Assembly (NCBI GenBank): GCA_900045905.1 | Contig: FCNS01000011.1 | Location: 1 to 64,000, forward strand | Source of the DNA: Clostridiales bacterium CHKCI001 | GTDB lineage: Bacteria > Bacillota > Clostridia > Lachnospirales > Lachnospiraceae | Direction of reading: 5' to 3' | Length of the DNA stretch: 64,000 nt | Part shown: positions 26,337-36,240 of the stretch, one piece after another | Layout of the letters: each line of letters opens with the position of its first letter | Position numbering within the stretch: position 1 is the stretch's first letter | The notes under the pieces: model-generated | What the model was told of the DNA's origin: nothing | The model's input: the letters and a program-made list of their open reading frames with translations, nothing else | Databases searched by the model: none | Position numbers and translations under genes: made by a program

Positions 26337-26422
26337 CTTTGAAATTTTATTCACTTTTATTTTCTTATCTCAGTAAGGCTATGAGGAAAGCATCCATTCT
26401 TTGTCAAACGTTTGCCCTATTC

Positions 26423-27319
26423 CTAGTTGGATTCATTTCCCTCTTCAATCTCATTTAATGCCAGCTTCAAACATCCCATAATACCTTGATTATCATTCAG
26501 GCTTGGAAGCACAATATAACTTTCTAGATCTTCCAATTCTTTTGTCTTTAAATATCCGTTCAACTGCTTTTTCACTTCTTCACGAACTAACGGCATCATA
26601 TGTTCTTGATGCATCACACCGCCGCCTAAGATAATACGTTGTGGAGACAGAATACAGATTAAATCTACAAGAGCCTGTCCAATATAATAAGCTTCCATTT
26701 CCCAGACTTCTTTCTTATCTGCTAATTCAATTCCTTTTTTACCCCATCTTGCCTCAATCGCAGGGCCTGCTGCTAAACCTTCCAGACAAGTCTTATGATA
26801 CGGACATTTTCCTTCATATGTATCTTCTGGATGTTTCCTAAGTAACATATGTCCCGCTTCTGGATGAAGCATTCCATGTAATAGTTTTCCATTTGTGATA
26901 ATACCCATACCAACGCCTGTTCCAATTGTAATATAGATACTATTTTCCAACCCCTGTGTAATTCCCCAAGTAGCTTCTCCAAGCGCAGAACCATTTACAT
27001 CAGTATCAAATCCAATTGGAACATTTAATGCATTCTTAAAAGCACCTACAATATCATAATTAATCCAAGCTAATTTTGGAGTTGTCGTAATATATCCATA
27101 AGTAGCTGATTTTTTGTTTAGATCAATTGGACCAAAACATGCAATACCAAGTGCCTCAATCTCTCTTTCTTTAAAATATTCAATCATCTTTGGTACTGTA
27201 ATTTCTGGTGTTTCAGTTGGAAATGACACCCGCTCAAAGATTTCTCCATTTTCATTACCAATTGCACAAACCATTTTTGTTCCGCCTGCTTCTAATGCTC
27301 CTATTCTCATAGTTTCCAT
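26423..27319 (-). CDS. scrK: ROK-family sugar kinase, probable fructokinase
   Basis: The ROK ATP-binding motif GALEAGGTKMVCAIG opens the protein. The catalytic region TDVNGSALGEATWG and IYITIGTGVGMGII follows. The zinc-binding motif PEAGHMLLRKHPEDTYEGKCPYHKTCLEG supplies His and three Cys, as in bacterial ROK fructokinases. It phosphorylates fructose (possibly mannose) to the 6-phosphate. The length of 298 residues is normal. A small hairpin, TGCCAC-GTTTT-GTGGCA (27343-27359), lies in its leader 24 nt before the ATG; its role is unknown. Confidence 0.9.
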   Translation of the reverse strand: METMRIGALEAGGTKMVCAIGNENGEIFERVSFPTETPEITVPKMIEYFKEREIEALGIACFGPIDLNKKSATYGYITTTPKLAWINYDIVGAFKNALNVPIGFDTDVNGSALGEATWGITQGLENSIYITIGTGVGMGIITNGKLLHGMLHPEAGHMLLRKHPEDTYEGKCPYHKTCLEGLAAGPAIEARWGKKGIELADKKEVWEMEAYYIGQALVDLICILSPQRIILGGGVMHQEHMMPLVREEVKKQLNGYLKTKELEDLESYIVLPSLNDNQGIMGCLKLALNEIEEGNESN

Positions 27320-27434
27320 CCTTTCCTTTTATAAAGTGGCCCTGCCACGTTTTGTGGCACCACCCTATATAATACTTTGATCTTAGTATAACAATTGAAA
27401 ATCGAAAAGTCAATTTTCTTTTTTCTTGATTTAC

Positions 27435-27463
27435 TTGCAATATTTCAGTGTTTCATTTAAAAT
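27435..27463 (+). promoter_or_regulatory. Predicted promoter of the large surface-protein gene
   Basis: TTGCAA and TAAAAT are spaced by 17 bp, about 67 nt before the ATG at 27530. Confidence 0.45.
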
Positions 27464-27529
27464 AGCCTTATAAACTAATTGCAGAAAGGATGATACAATT
27501 AGTACAAATGTTATGAAGGGAGCAATACA

Positions 27530-30500
27530 ATGCGATATAAAAAACCAATACTTTCTGTAATTCTTTCGCTTTTGATTTTATGCAATATTTCCCTGTCTTC
27601 TCTAGCAAGCAGTATAAATTCTTTACCAAGCGAAGAATCTACCATCGCATCCTCTTCTGCCCATATCGAGTCAGAACCAGCGGTGCCAGAATCATCCAAA
27701 ACGAACGAAGCAATCTTTAAAAGTCAGGAGTCTTCTGAATCTAAAGTTCCCAATCCTTCTGAAATGGAACCGGAAACTTCAACTTCCACAGAGTCAGAAA
27801 CATTAGAATCTTCTACAGAAGAATCAAAACCACAATCTTCTTCTCAAACAGAATCAGAAACATTGGAATCTTCCACACAACAATCCGAAGACCAAACTTC
27901 TTCTGAAGCACAGTCGGAAACATTGGAATCTTCCACACAACAATCCGAAGATCAGACTTCTTCCGAAGCAGAGTCCGAAACACTCGAATCTTCTACAGAG
28001 GAATCGGAAGAACTAGAATCTTTGCAAGAAGAAACCGAAGAAGCAGAAACTTCTGAAACAGAATCGACAGAAGAAGGAAGTTTATCAGAATTTTCTCTTT
28101 TCGATTTTGAACAAGCAGCGAATTATGCTTCCATTACTTCCTGTCAAATTACAAATGGAGATCAAATTACAATCACTGCTTCTTTTCAACAAGAGGTACC
28201 TTCTCTTGACCAGAAGCTTTATTTATTTGAGTTAGAGACTTATGAAACCTCCATTGAGAAGAAAAAACCAATTGCTTCCATTGATTTACCAGAAGAAACT
28301 TCTGAAATAAGTATTACAGCTGAGTTAAATAATAATCAACCATCTTGCCGACTTTACTCTAAATTTGTACTTGCTGTATTTGGTACAGACGATAGGTATT
28401 TTCCTGTCTCCAATTTCAGTCATATTACAAATCCAGAAACATTGGCACCAAACCAAAATAATTTTCCATCTTCTACAAGTAAAAAGGGATTACTTACCAA
28501 TTCTGGTATGTTCTCCGATGTAGATGAATTAAATGTTCAGCACGCTTTAGTTAATATTGAATTACATAAACTTCTTTCAGATGGAGATATGCCATATACT
28601 TACAATGGCAATACTTACTATATTAACTCCAGCGTACTTTCCAATTATGACAGCACATTAAAATATATGGCAGATAATAACATTGTGACAAGCTGTGTTT
28701 TACTTGCCAATTATAGTCCAAGTGTACCTGAACTCATTCATCCAAATGCATCTGGAACGAGTTCTTATTATGCAATGAATACCGCTACAAAAGAAGGAAT
28801 CAAATGCGTTTCCACAATTATACATTTTCTTGCAGAACGCTATACTAGAACTGACAAAGCCTATGGATATATTGCCAACTGGATTGTTGGAAATGAAGTA
28901 AATAATCCAAGTTCTTGGAATAATATGGGAGATGTCGATTTCACTACCTATATGCAAAATTACTCTCGTGCGATTCGTCTTGTATCGACAGCTGTAAAGT
29001 CCTGCTATAAAAGTGCACGTATTTATGTTTCTCTAGATCACTACTGGCAAGGAATAGATGGTGGACGATTAAATACAGTTTCTCTTTTAACACAAATGCA
29101 AAGTTTTATTCAATCCGAAGGAAATATTGCATGGGAAGTTGCACATCATCCATACCCTTTACCACTTACAGATCCTGATTTTACTGATGATAATGTTTCC
29201 AACAGTCAATCCACTCCAATTGTTACATTTAAAAACTTAAATGTCTTAACGGACTTTTTACAAGGATCTTCCATGCGTAACCCAGATGGTTCTGTAAAGC
29301 ATGTTATTTTATCTGAACAAGGATTTACTTCTGTAGATTCCTACGGACGAGATGTCAGTGAAAAGCAAGCAGCTATGTTTGCCTATGCTTATTATATTGT
29401 AGATGCAAACCCTTACATTGACTCACTGATTCTGAATCGCCATGTCGATCATCCTGTGGAAGTATCACAAAATATCAACTTTGGACTTTGGGAAACGGAT
29501 CTTTCTGATTCGACTGGAGAAAATCCTTCCACAAAAAAAGAACTATGGGAAATTTTTAAATACATCGACACGAATCAATCTACGGATATTACACAGCCTG
29601 TCTTAAAACAACTTGGTTCCAACAATTGGAGTGATCTTATAAGCGGATATGATGAATCCAAGTATCAGTCCCTGCGTTCCATTAAAACAGGTGTTTTAAC
29701 TCCAGTGAAATCCTTTACTTCCGCTTCCAATTTGCCAAATAATTGGATTAATAACTGCTATACTAAGATTACCGAAAAGCTTCCGACTGGAGCCAATGTT
29801 ACGATAGAGCCGACCTACAGTGCTGCTTACAAATGCATTATCCAAAAATTTTCTTCTCCGCTAAACTTTGCAAGCAACCCTGTCTTTGGAATGGATATTA
29901 CCGTAAATGATCTTCCTTCTAACTTTGCCCAAGTACGTGTCCGCATATTCAGCAAGGAACATGTATTTGACAGTGAAGCACTCGTTCCAGCCGGAACGAA
30001 AACAACGCTTGGTGTTGATTTAAAAAACTGGCCTTACCGCAGTTATGTTGACCGTATCCAAGTTTGGGTAAAACAAAATAATTCCACTCGTTGGAACAGT
30101 GGAACATTTCGTATCGAAAATGTAGTTCAAGCAGCATCGGCATCCACTGCAAGTAATTCCATTACTGTTTCTAATGAACAAATTACCAATCAAGCGCAAA
30201 ACTCTTATCGTGTTACATGCGATGTATTTGCATCCAATGAAATCGATCGCGTGTTACTCTCCACTTGGAATGATAACAATTCCACCAAAAAAGTAACACA
30301 AGATGCCACATTACGGGGTCAAACTGCTTCCTGTACAGTTGATGTCTCCTCCATTGCAGATACCGATCAATCCTATACAACCCAAATTATCGCCTACGAT
30401 AAAAAGGGAAATGCCTCCGAACCTGTCTATCTTTCAACTCAGCTCAACAAACCAATTTTAAGCTCGATTATGGTAACAGAGTTGAATTCTGAAGGTTATA

Positions 30501-32071
30501 CTGTAACTTGTAATGCTACAAGTACTGCTGGACTCGCATATGCCCTTTGTCCAACATGGACAAACAAAAATGGACAAGATGATATTATATGGCATGAAGC
30601 ATCCGTCAGTGGAAGCTTAGTCCGCTGTCGAATACCAATTTCTTCTCACAATGGAGAATCAGGAAACTATACAACGCATATTTATGTCTATGATGTCAAT
30701 GGAAATGTAAGCCTCGTAGGAACAGAAGTAACCGTTCCTCCGCATGGAGCTCCAGGTATTTCCAATGTCCGTACATCTAACCTAACTTCTTCTGGCTATA
30801 CTGTAAGCTGTACTGTAAATTCCTACTATGGAATTCGGGAAGTATTATTCCCGACTTGGAGTAGTGAGAATGGACAGGACGATATTATATGGTATAAGGG
30901 TACTGTAAATGGAACAACTGCAACGGTTACGATTCCAACTTCTAATCACAACAAGGAAAGCGGCATTTATTTTACCCATATTTATGCTTATGATGTCAAG
31001 GGAAATGAAAATCATACAGGATTCCAAATCTCTGTACCTGCTGCATCCACAAAAACATTAACCTTAAGTGATCTTTCTGTAAGCAATATCACAATAGATG
31101 GCTATACCGTGTCCGCAACGGTCAATGAACCAGAACTGATACAAAAAGCATCTGGAATTACTTGGACAAAAGCTAATGGAAACGATGACCAGACGACCGA
31201 TTCCATTATAGTCAGCGGAGATCGAATTACTTATCATGTAAAGACCTCCAACCATAATAACGAATCTGGTACTTACTATAGTACGATTCAGATTGAAACT
31301 CCATCTGGCACAGTATCGAAACAAACAACGATTGAAGTTCCAAAACCTGTCGTATCACAAGGAATCAGTAATCTTAAATTTACTGATGTAACAAGCGATG
31401 GTTATACTGTTTCAGTTACAATTGCAGATCCAACGAATGTTTCATCGGTTCTTTTCCCAACTTGGACTACTGCCAACGGTCAAGATGATATTATCTGGGG
31501 AATGGGAACGGTCAATGGTTCCACGGCAACTTATAAAGTAAATGTTAGCAGCCATAACAATGAAACTGGACATTATAATACACATGTCTATTTAACCGAT
31601 AAGAGTGGAAAACAGTATATGGTTGGAGGAGATATTACCGTTCCAGCCAAAACCACTATTAGTGCAACATTAAACTATACAGGGCATGTACAAAACATCG
31701 GTTGGCAGTCTTGGGTATCGGATGGAGAGAAAGCTGGTACTTCTGGCAAAAGCTTACGTATTGAAGGATTAAAAATTAAAGTAACCTCTTCCTTATCAGG
31801 AAGCATTGAATACCGTACCCATGTACAAAATATCGGCTGGCAGTCTTGGGTAAAAGACGGTGCAATGGCTGGTACTTCTGGCAAGAGTCTCCGATTAGAG
31901 GCAATGAATATTCGTCTTACTGGAGATCTTGAGAAATACTATCATGTGGAGTACCGTACTCATGTCCAAAACATTGGCTGGCAAGCATGGGTTAGAGATG
32001 GCGCAATGGCTGGTACCTCTGGCAAGAGCCTTCGACTGGAAGCATTACAGATTCGCCTTATCCGCAAATAA
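27530..32071 (+). CDS. Large secreted glycosidase-like surface protein with Ser/Glu stalk and W-repeats
   Basis: This 1513-residue protein has a signal peptide (about 1-27) and a Ser/Thr/Glu-rich stalk (about 35-190) with 20-residue repeats. A DUF5722-like glycosidase domain follows (about 310-690). There, NWIVGNEVNN (Glu456) and ILSEQGFTS (Glu596) look like the acid/base and nucleophile of a clan GH-A TIM barrel. Next comes a carbohydrate-binding-like beta region (about 720-865). Five GBS Bsp-like modules (about 870-1385) carry recurring TWT-NGQDDIIW and SHNNESGxYxTHIY motifs. Three C-terminal clostridial W repeats (HVQNIGWQSWV...GTSGKSLR, about 1390-1513) end the protein. No LPXTG anchor is present, so the W repeats may mediate attachment. 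The substrate is unknown. Confidence 0.85.
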   Translation: MRYKKPILSVILSLLILCNISLSSLASSINSLPSEESTIASSSAHIESEPAVPESSKTNEAIFKSQESSESKVPNPSEMEPETSTSTESETLESSTEESKPQSSSQTESETLESSTQQSEDQTSSEAQSETLESSTQQSEDQTSSEAESETLESSTEESEELESLQEETEEAETSETESTEEGSLSEFSLFDFEQAANYASITSCQITNGDQITITASFQQEVPSLDQKLYLFELETYETSIEKKKPIASIDLPEETSEISITAELNNNQPSCRLYSKFVLAVFGTDDRYFPVSNFSHITNPETLAPNQNNFPSSTSKKGLLTNSGMFSDVDELNVQHALVNIELHKLLSDGDMPYTYNGNTYYINSSVLSNYDSTLKYMADNNIVTSCVLLANYSPSVPELIHPNASGTSSYYAMNTATKEGIKCVSTIIHFLAERYTRTDKAYGYIANWIVGNEVNNPSSWNNMGDVDFTTYMQNYSRAIRLVSTAVKSCYKSARIYVSLDHYWQGIDGGRLNTVSLLTQMQSFIQSEGNIAWEVAHHPYPLPLTDPDFTDDNVSNSQSTPIVTFKNLNVLTDFLQGSSMRNPDGSVKHVILSEQGFTSVDSYGRDVSEKQAAMFAYAYYIVDANPYIDSLILNRHVDHPVEVSQNINFGLWETDLSDSTGENPSTKKELWEIFKYIDTNQSTDITQPVLKQLGSNNWSDLISGYDESKYQSLRSIKTGVLTPVKSFTSASNLPNNWINNCYTKITEKLPTGANVTIEPTYSAAYKCIIQKFSSPLNFASNPVFGMDITVNDLPSNFAQVRVRIFSKEHVFDSEALVPAGTKTTLGVDLKNWPYRSYVDRIQVWVKQNNSTRWNSGTFRIENVVQAASASTASNSITVSNEQITNQAQNSYRVTCDVFASNEIDRVLLSTWNDNNSTKKVTQDATLRGQTASCTVDVSSIADTDQSYTTQIIAYDKKGNASEPVYLSTQLNKPILSSIMVTELNSEGYTVTCNATSTAGLAYALCPTWTNKNGQDDIIWHEASVSGSLVRCRIPISSHNGESGNYTTHIYVYDVNGNVSLVGTEVTVPPHGAPGISNVRTSNLTSSGYTVSCTVNSYYGIREVLFPTWSSENGQDDIIWYKGTVNGTTATVTIPTSNHNKESGIYFTHIYAYDVKGNENHTGFQISVPAASTKTLTLSDLSVSNITIDGYTVSATVNEPELIQKASGITWTKANGNDDQTTDSIIVSGDRITYHVKTSNHNNESGTYYSTIQIETPSGTVSKQTTIEVPKPVVSQGISNLKFTDVTSDGYTVSVTIADPTNVSSVLFPTWTTANGQDDIIWGMGTVNGSTATYKVNVSSHNNETGHYNTHVYLTDKSGKQYMVGGDITVPAKTTISATLNYTGHVQNIGWQSWVSDGEKAGTSGKSLRIEGLKIKVTSSLSGSIEYRTHVQNIGWQSWVKDGAMAGTSGKSLRLEAMNIRLTGDLEKYYHVEYRTHVQNIGWQAWVRDGAMAGTSGKSLRLEALQIRLIRK
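27791..28020 (+). repeat. 60-bp tandem repeat, about 3.8 units, inside the surface-protein gene
   Basis: Successive 60-bp units encode a 20-residue SETLESST(Q/E)(Q/E)SE... pattern. The sequence tcagaaacat or a close variant recurs at 27794, 27854, 27914 and 27974. The copies are near-identical in the middle and diverged at the ends, so length variation by slippage is plausible. Confidence 0.85.
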
Positions 32072-32157
32072 ACAAAAAAACCTGAAGTTGTATCAATAAC
32101 TGAACCGACCCCCAAAAGTTAGACCAAAAATCTAACGATTGGGAGGTTGGTTTTTTC

Positions 32158-32757
32158 ATGGCAAAATATTCATTTGAATTTAAAAAACAAATAGTTCTTG
32201 AATATTTATCTGGAAAAGGAAGTTCTGATTTTTTAGCAAAGAAACATAATGTTCCACAGGGTAAATTGGTTCGAAATTGGATAAGGAACTATAATGAACT
32301 TGGAGATGATGGATTGAGACGTTCTAGAGAAAATAAAAATTATTCTTTTGATTTTAAACTTCATGTAGTAGAATTATATCTATCAAGTGAAGTCTCGTAT
32401 CAGGATTTAGCTATATCACAAGGGATTAATAATTATGCAATGATTACTAAATGGGTAAATGATTTTAGAATTGCAGGGCCTGATGCTTTGAGACCGAAAA
32501 AGAAAGGCAGGAAGAAATCATTGGATTTAAAGAAAAAAGGAAAGATTACAGAATCAGTTGTTGATGTAGCAATGGTAGATACCAGTGCAGAACACGTGCG
32601 ACAGTTGGAAGACGAATTATTAAAACTTAGAATAGAGAATGCCTATTTAAAAGAACTGAGGAGGCTGCGTTTAGAGGAGGAAGCTCTTCTGAAAAAACAG
32701 CGAGAATCATCCACAGCCTCCGAGGAAAATTCAAACGAAAAGATATTCTCGCAGTAG
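32158..32757 (+). CDS. IS150-group transposase OrfA
   Basis: A 199-residue DNA-binding subunit with two consecutive helix-turn-helix units (about residues 4-50 and 62-112). A basic stretch and a coiled coil (VRQLEDELLKLRIENAYLKEL) follow. Double-HTH OrfA proteins are typical of the IS150 group. The ATG at 32158 follows GGGAGG. The run CTGAAAAAACAG (A run 32692-32697) is a likely -1 slippage site: the -1 frame reads on as TARIIHSLRGKFKRKDILA directly into OrfB. Confidence 0.88.
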   Translation: MAKYSFEFKKQIVLEYLSGKGSSDFLAKKHNVPQGKLVRNWIRNYNELGDDGLRRSRENKNYSFDFKLHVVELYLSSEVSYQDLAISQGINNYAMITKWVNDFRIAGPDALRPKKKGRKKSLDLKKKGKITESVVDVAMVDTSAEHVRQLEDELLKLRIENAYLKELRRLRLEEEALLKKQRESSTASEENSNEKIFSQ

Positions 32758-32780
32758 TTGGCTTTCCTAAAGCAACATAC

Positions 32781-33581
32781 ATGTATTGGCAAAAACGCTT
32801 TGACAGAACTGACCCTAACAAAGAATTAGAGGAAAGAATTGCAGTTATACATGGTGAACATAAGGATTTTGGATACCGTCGTATGCAGGCTGTTCTCCGA
32901 AAAGAAGGGATCAATGTTAATAAAAAGAAAGTTCAAAGGATTATGCAAAAACTTGGATTACAAGTAACATCATACACACGAAAAAGTCGGCGATATAATT
33001 CCTATAAAGGGAAAGTGGGAAGAATTGCACCCAATAGAATCCATAGACGCTTTCATACAACGATTCCACATCAAAAGATTACTACTGATACCACGGAATT
33101 TAAGTATTATGAAATTAATGAAAAAGGACGAATGATGATTAAGAAACTATACCTGGATCCATTCTTAGATATGTTTAATGGTGAAATTCTAAGTTATGCG
33201 ATTAGCAAAACTCCATCTGCGGGAAGTGTACTATCTGCTCAAAAGGAAGCCATCGAAGTAACTTCTGATTGTCCTTATAGGAGAACTTTTCATTCCGATA
33301 GAGGCTGGGCATATCAAATGCCTGCGTACTCTCATGAATTAAAAGAAAACAAAATCTTTCAGAGCATGTCTCGCAAAGGTAATTGCTATGATAATTCGGT
33401 TATGGAAAATTTCTTTGGACTTTTAAAACAAGAAATGTACTATGGAGTTACTTACTACAGTTTTGATGAATTGAGGGAAGCTATTGAGAAATATATTGTG
33501 TATTACAACGAAAAACGAATCAAAGAGAAACTTGGTTGGATGAGCCCTGTTGAATACAGGTTGTCCACCTTGGTTGCATAA
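32781..33581 (+). CDS. IS150-group transposase OrfB (DDE catalytic subunit)
   Basis: The rve integrase core shows TTDTTEFKYYEINEKG (first Asp), FHSDRGWAYQM (second Asp) and the Glu in CYDNSVMENFFGLLKQEMYY. The C-terminal YYNEKRIKEKLGWMSPVEYR is characteristic of this IS3 subgroup. The open frame extends upstream of the ATG at 32781 to the slippage site in OrfA, so the native product is probably an OrfAB fusion. Both frames are intact and the ends are well matched, consistent with a recent insertion. Confidence 0.9.
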   Translation: MYWQKRFDRTDPNKELEERIAVIHGEHKDFGYRRMQAVLRKEGINVNKKKVQRIMQKLGLQVTSYTRKSRRYNSYKGKVGRIAPNRIHRRFHTTIPHQKITTDTTEFKYYEINEKGRMMIKKLYLDPFLDMFNGEILSYAISKTPSAGSVLSAQKEAIEVTSDCPYRRTFHSDRGWAYQMPAYSHELKENKIFQSMSRKGNCYDNSVMENFFGLLKQEMYYGVTYYSFDELREAIEKYIVYYNEKRIKEKLGWMSPVEYRLSTLVA

Positions 33582-33687
33582 AAACAACGTAGCAGCCATT
33601 AAAACTGCTACGCTTAAAAGGTCTAACTTTTTGGGGTCACTTCAAACGATTAAAACAACTTCAGGTTTTTTATATTAATATCATTTT

Positions 33688-34593
33688 TTATTGCATTGTA
33701 TAAATTGGATCTATTGTTTGCAATTCTTTCCAAGTATCTACTTCCATTAAATCCTTTTTCTTGCACTTACGAATTTCAATCTCAAACGCATTCCTATATT
33801 CGCGAAACGGAACTTCATCCCAATACCGCTCTTTTCCTCCTGGACGATTCCATACTTCATCTAAGCATTGCTCCAATTTTTTTCCATCGTTATCTGTCCA
33901 AAACGAAATTCCGCACATGCGATAACAGTTTTCTCCTCCAATTTCCATTTTTTGAATAAAATCTTTTTTTACTATAAAACACCAATCGTCTGTTCTCTCA
34001 CAATAAATACCTAAATGATTGGAACAATACTCATACTTTCTTATAATTTTCGGATTTTGGATCACCAAATCTGCCTCTAATACATAAGCATTGGAAAGTT
34101 TCTGCCGTGCCAACCAAGCAGACGAAATATTATTTGTTTCATTAAAGAAAGGATTCTCAATGAATTGGATACTTGGGTAACGTTCTTTTAGCAGAGCAAA
34201 TTGTTCTTTCATATATCCAACTACAATTATAATATCTTTAATACCTACATTTAATAATGCATCTAAAATTGTTTCAATTATCGGTCTGCCATGAACTCTA
34301 ACAAGCGGCTTTGGCGTATTTAATATGATTGGCATCATACGAGAACTGACCCCTGCTGCCAGTATTACCGCACGCTTGACTCGATATGGCTCTAACTGTT
34401 CCAAACCCATATTCGTAATTTGAATCTGTTTTTTGTCATTCATATAAATCAACTCTTTTTCTAATGCCTCTCTCAACGTCTTATTTACAATTCCAAGTGA
34501 CATTCCCGTCTCTTCTGCTATATAACGCTGCGTTAATTTTTTTTCTCCCTCTCTCTCAATTGCACTTAACAATTCAAATTGATTTCGATTCAT
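33688..34593 (-). CDS. Winged-helix / nucleotidyltransferase fusion (LicC-like CTP transferase)
   Basis: Residues about 1-65 form a winged helix-turn-helix (LTQRYIAEETGMSLGIVNKTLREALEKELIY). From residue 72 a sugar-nucleotidyltransferase fold begins: AVILAAGVSSRMMPIILNTPKPLVRVHGRPIIE, then VLEADLVIQNP. Similar fusions are annotated as phosphocholine or 2-aminoethylphosphonate cytidylyltransferases. Its substrate is inferred, not shown. It is the last gene of an ABC importer operon, 20 nt after the permease gene, so it may activate the imported head group; the HTH may let it regulate the operon. Confidence 0.75.
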   Translation of the reverse strand: MNRNQFELLSAIEREGEKKLTQRYIAEETGMSLGIVNKTLREALEKELIYMNDKKQIQITNMGLEQLEPYRVKRAVILAAGVSSRMMPIILNTPKPLVRVHGRPIIETILDALLNVGIKDIIIVVGYMKEQFALLKERYPSIQFIENPFFNETNNISSAWLARQKLSNAYVLEADLVIQNPKIIRKYEYCSNHLGIYCERTDDWCFIVKKDFIQKMEIGGENCYRMCGISFWTDNDGKKLEQCLDEVWNRPGGKERYWDEVPFREYRNAFEIEIRKCKKKDLMEVDTWKELQTIDPIYTMQ

Positions 34594-34613
34594 TTTTCCT
34601 ATCCCACCTCCCT

Positions 34614-36203
34614 CTATGTTGTTACATCTGGAACTGTTCTTTTCAAAAAGAATACTGCCAATTTTACAAGTCCATTCACAGTTAAAATAATAATAGAGAT
34701 AAATGCAGTAGATTCAATTAATGACTGAGAATCAAACTGCGGAATTAGCAAAGAAAGCGGCATAGTACGAAAATCTGCCAGAAAGGAAACAGCAGAAATC
34801 GTTACCATTGCATTGACAAAAATATAGCTAAACATCTCTAACATTGTTTTTTGTGTACACTTAAGATAAACATCTTTTAGCATGTGCCATGGACAAATTC
34901 CAAGTGTTGCCGCTACGTCTTCCAAATTTCGATTAAACTTACTTAATGAATTATAGGCAAGCAAATAAGGAGACGCAAAGAAATGTACCATATTTACAAG
35001 AACCAACATCATCAATGTCCCATAAATCCAGCTTCCTCTAAAAAATAATACATAGGCAAGACCTAATACAATTCCTGGAATTGCCAAGGAAACCATAGAA
35101 ATCAAATGCAGTGCCTGCGCTGTCCAGGTACGTTTGGAGCGGGCTGTTAAAAAAGCAATTCCATACGCCGCGGCTGTTCCTATAAACGAGGTCGTAAGTG
35201 CAATTGCAAGCGAATTTTTTAAGTAACGTCCTACCCCCAATTGAAACGCTTCTCTTATATGATTTAGGGATAGCCTATTATCAATTGGATATTGTTTTAC
35301 AATTGATAAATATAAAAATGCCAAAACAGGAAGACTAATGATAATAACCGTTACAATACAAAACAAATAAGCAAAACGATCTCTCCTCTTATTTTTTAAA
35401 ACAACATATTGCTTTGTAATTGTAGAACTATTTGTAGTTTCTTCTTGCTTTAAATCCAATGCAAAGGCTACAACCGCTGGAAGCAATAGTAAAATTCCAA
35501 TTACTGCCCCTTTTGAGACATTCATCTGTCCTACTACTTCTCGGTACATATAGAGAGGAAGTGTTACAATCTTTCCTCCAATCACAAGTGGAACCCCATA
35601 ATCCGTAAAAATAAGCGTAAATACCGCAAAAATAGTGGAGATCAATGTTTTCTTTATATTGGGTATTGTAATTGTCCAAAACTGTTTTGCTTTACTCAGA
35701 CCAAGTACGCGTGCTGCCTCATATGCGGTATAATCTTCATACTGAAAAATATCCGTCAGCATTAAAAAAGCCACTGGAAACGAATATAAAACAGAACCCA
35801 TAATCATTCCCAAATAACCATAAAGTGGAATTTTAATTCCAAGCCAATTCGATAAAATTCCATTGTCTCCCAGCAAAATAACTAATCCCATCCCATGCGA
35901 AATAGATGGAATTAACATTGGAATCGTAAATAAAACCGAAAATACACCTTTCCACCTCATTCTGCTTCGATTGATGCACCATGCCAATAGCAATGCCAAT
36001 GTAATTGATATCATTGTAGCAATACTCGTTACAATGACCGAATGTCTAAGCATTCTTCCCAATTGACCAGCCTCAATTAATTCTTTTATATCCTCTACTT
36101 GAATTGTGGCAACTACCATTCCAAGCGGACATATTACACTTATAAATAATAGAATCATAAGCAGTAGTTTCACTGCTGGATAAGCAAATCTCTTCTTCCT
36201 CAT
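34614..36203 (-). CDS. Fused two-domain ABC transporter permease (Fe3+/aminoethylphosphonate type)
   Basis: This 529-residue protein has about twelve transmembrane helices and two permease (EAA-loop) halves. The first loop is YEAARVLGLSKAKQFWTITIP (about 160-180) and the second is LEDVAATLGICPWHMLKDVYL (about 425-445). The doubled arrangement is typical of FbpB/ThiP/PhnU-like importers. It transports the ligand captured by the binding protein encoded two genes upstream. The substrate cannot be set from sequence. Confidence 0.85.
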   Translation of the reverse strand: MRKKRFAYPAVKLLLMILLFISVICPLGMVVATIQVEDIKELIEAGQLGRMLRHSVIVTSIATMISITLALLLAWCINRSRMRWKGVFSVLFTIPMLIPSISHGMGLVILLGDNGILSNWLGIKIPLYGYLGMIMGSVLYSFPVAFLMLTDIFQYEDYTAYEAARVLGLSKAKQFWTITIPNIKKTLISTIFAVFTLIFTDYGVPLVIGGKIVTLPLYMYREVVGQMNVSKGAVIGILLLLPAVVAFALDLKQEETTNSSTITKQYVVLKNKRRDRFAYLFCIVTVIIISLPVLAFLYLSIVKQYPIDNRLSLNHIREAFQLGVGRYLKNSLAIALTTSFIGTAAAYGIAFLTARSKRTWTAQALHLISMVSLAIPGIVLGLAYVLFFRGSWIYGTLMMLVLVNMVHFFASPYLLAYNSLSKFNRNLEDVAATLGICPWHMLKDVYLKCTQKTMLEMFSYIFVNAMVTISAVSFLADFRTMPLSLLIPQFDSQSLIESTAFISIIILTVNGLVKLAVFFLKRTVPDVTT

Positions 36204-36240
36204 CTGTCTCTTTCCCTATCATTTGATTGAATATTTTCGT

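Larger units (their letters stand above)
32101..33644 (+). mobile_element. IS3-family (IS150-group-like) element, 1544 bp
   Basis: The 25-bp inverted ends begin TGAAC(C)GACC...AGTTAGACC on the left and TGAAGTGACC...AGTTAGACC (reverse complement of 33620-33644) on the right, with three mismatches. The 3-bp direct repeat AAC flanks it at 32098-32100 and 33645-33647. It encodes a two-HTH OrfA and a DDE OrfB. The insertion is in the loop of a terminator. Confidence 0.9.
32075..33671. terminator. Bidirectional terminator split by an insertion sequence in its loop
   Basis: The left arm AAAAAACCTGAAGTTGT (32075-32091) and right arm ACAACTTCAGGTTTTTT (33655-33671) are perfect 17-bp complements. Removing the IS (32101-33644) and one AAC copy restores a hairpin with a 16-nt loop flanked by A and T runs. 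It lies between the 3' ends of two convergent genes. Confidence 0.85.

Noticed and set aside
27791-28020. Regular 60-bp direct repeats suggestive of a CRISPR array
   Set aside because: The repeats are contiguous without unique spacers and lie in frame within the surface-protein gene, coding a Ser/Glu stalk.
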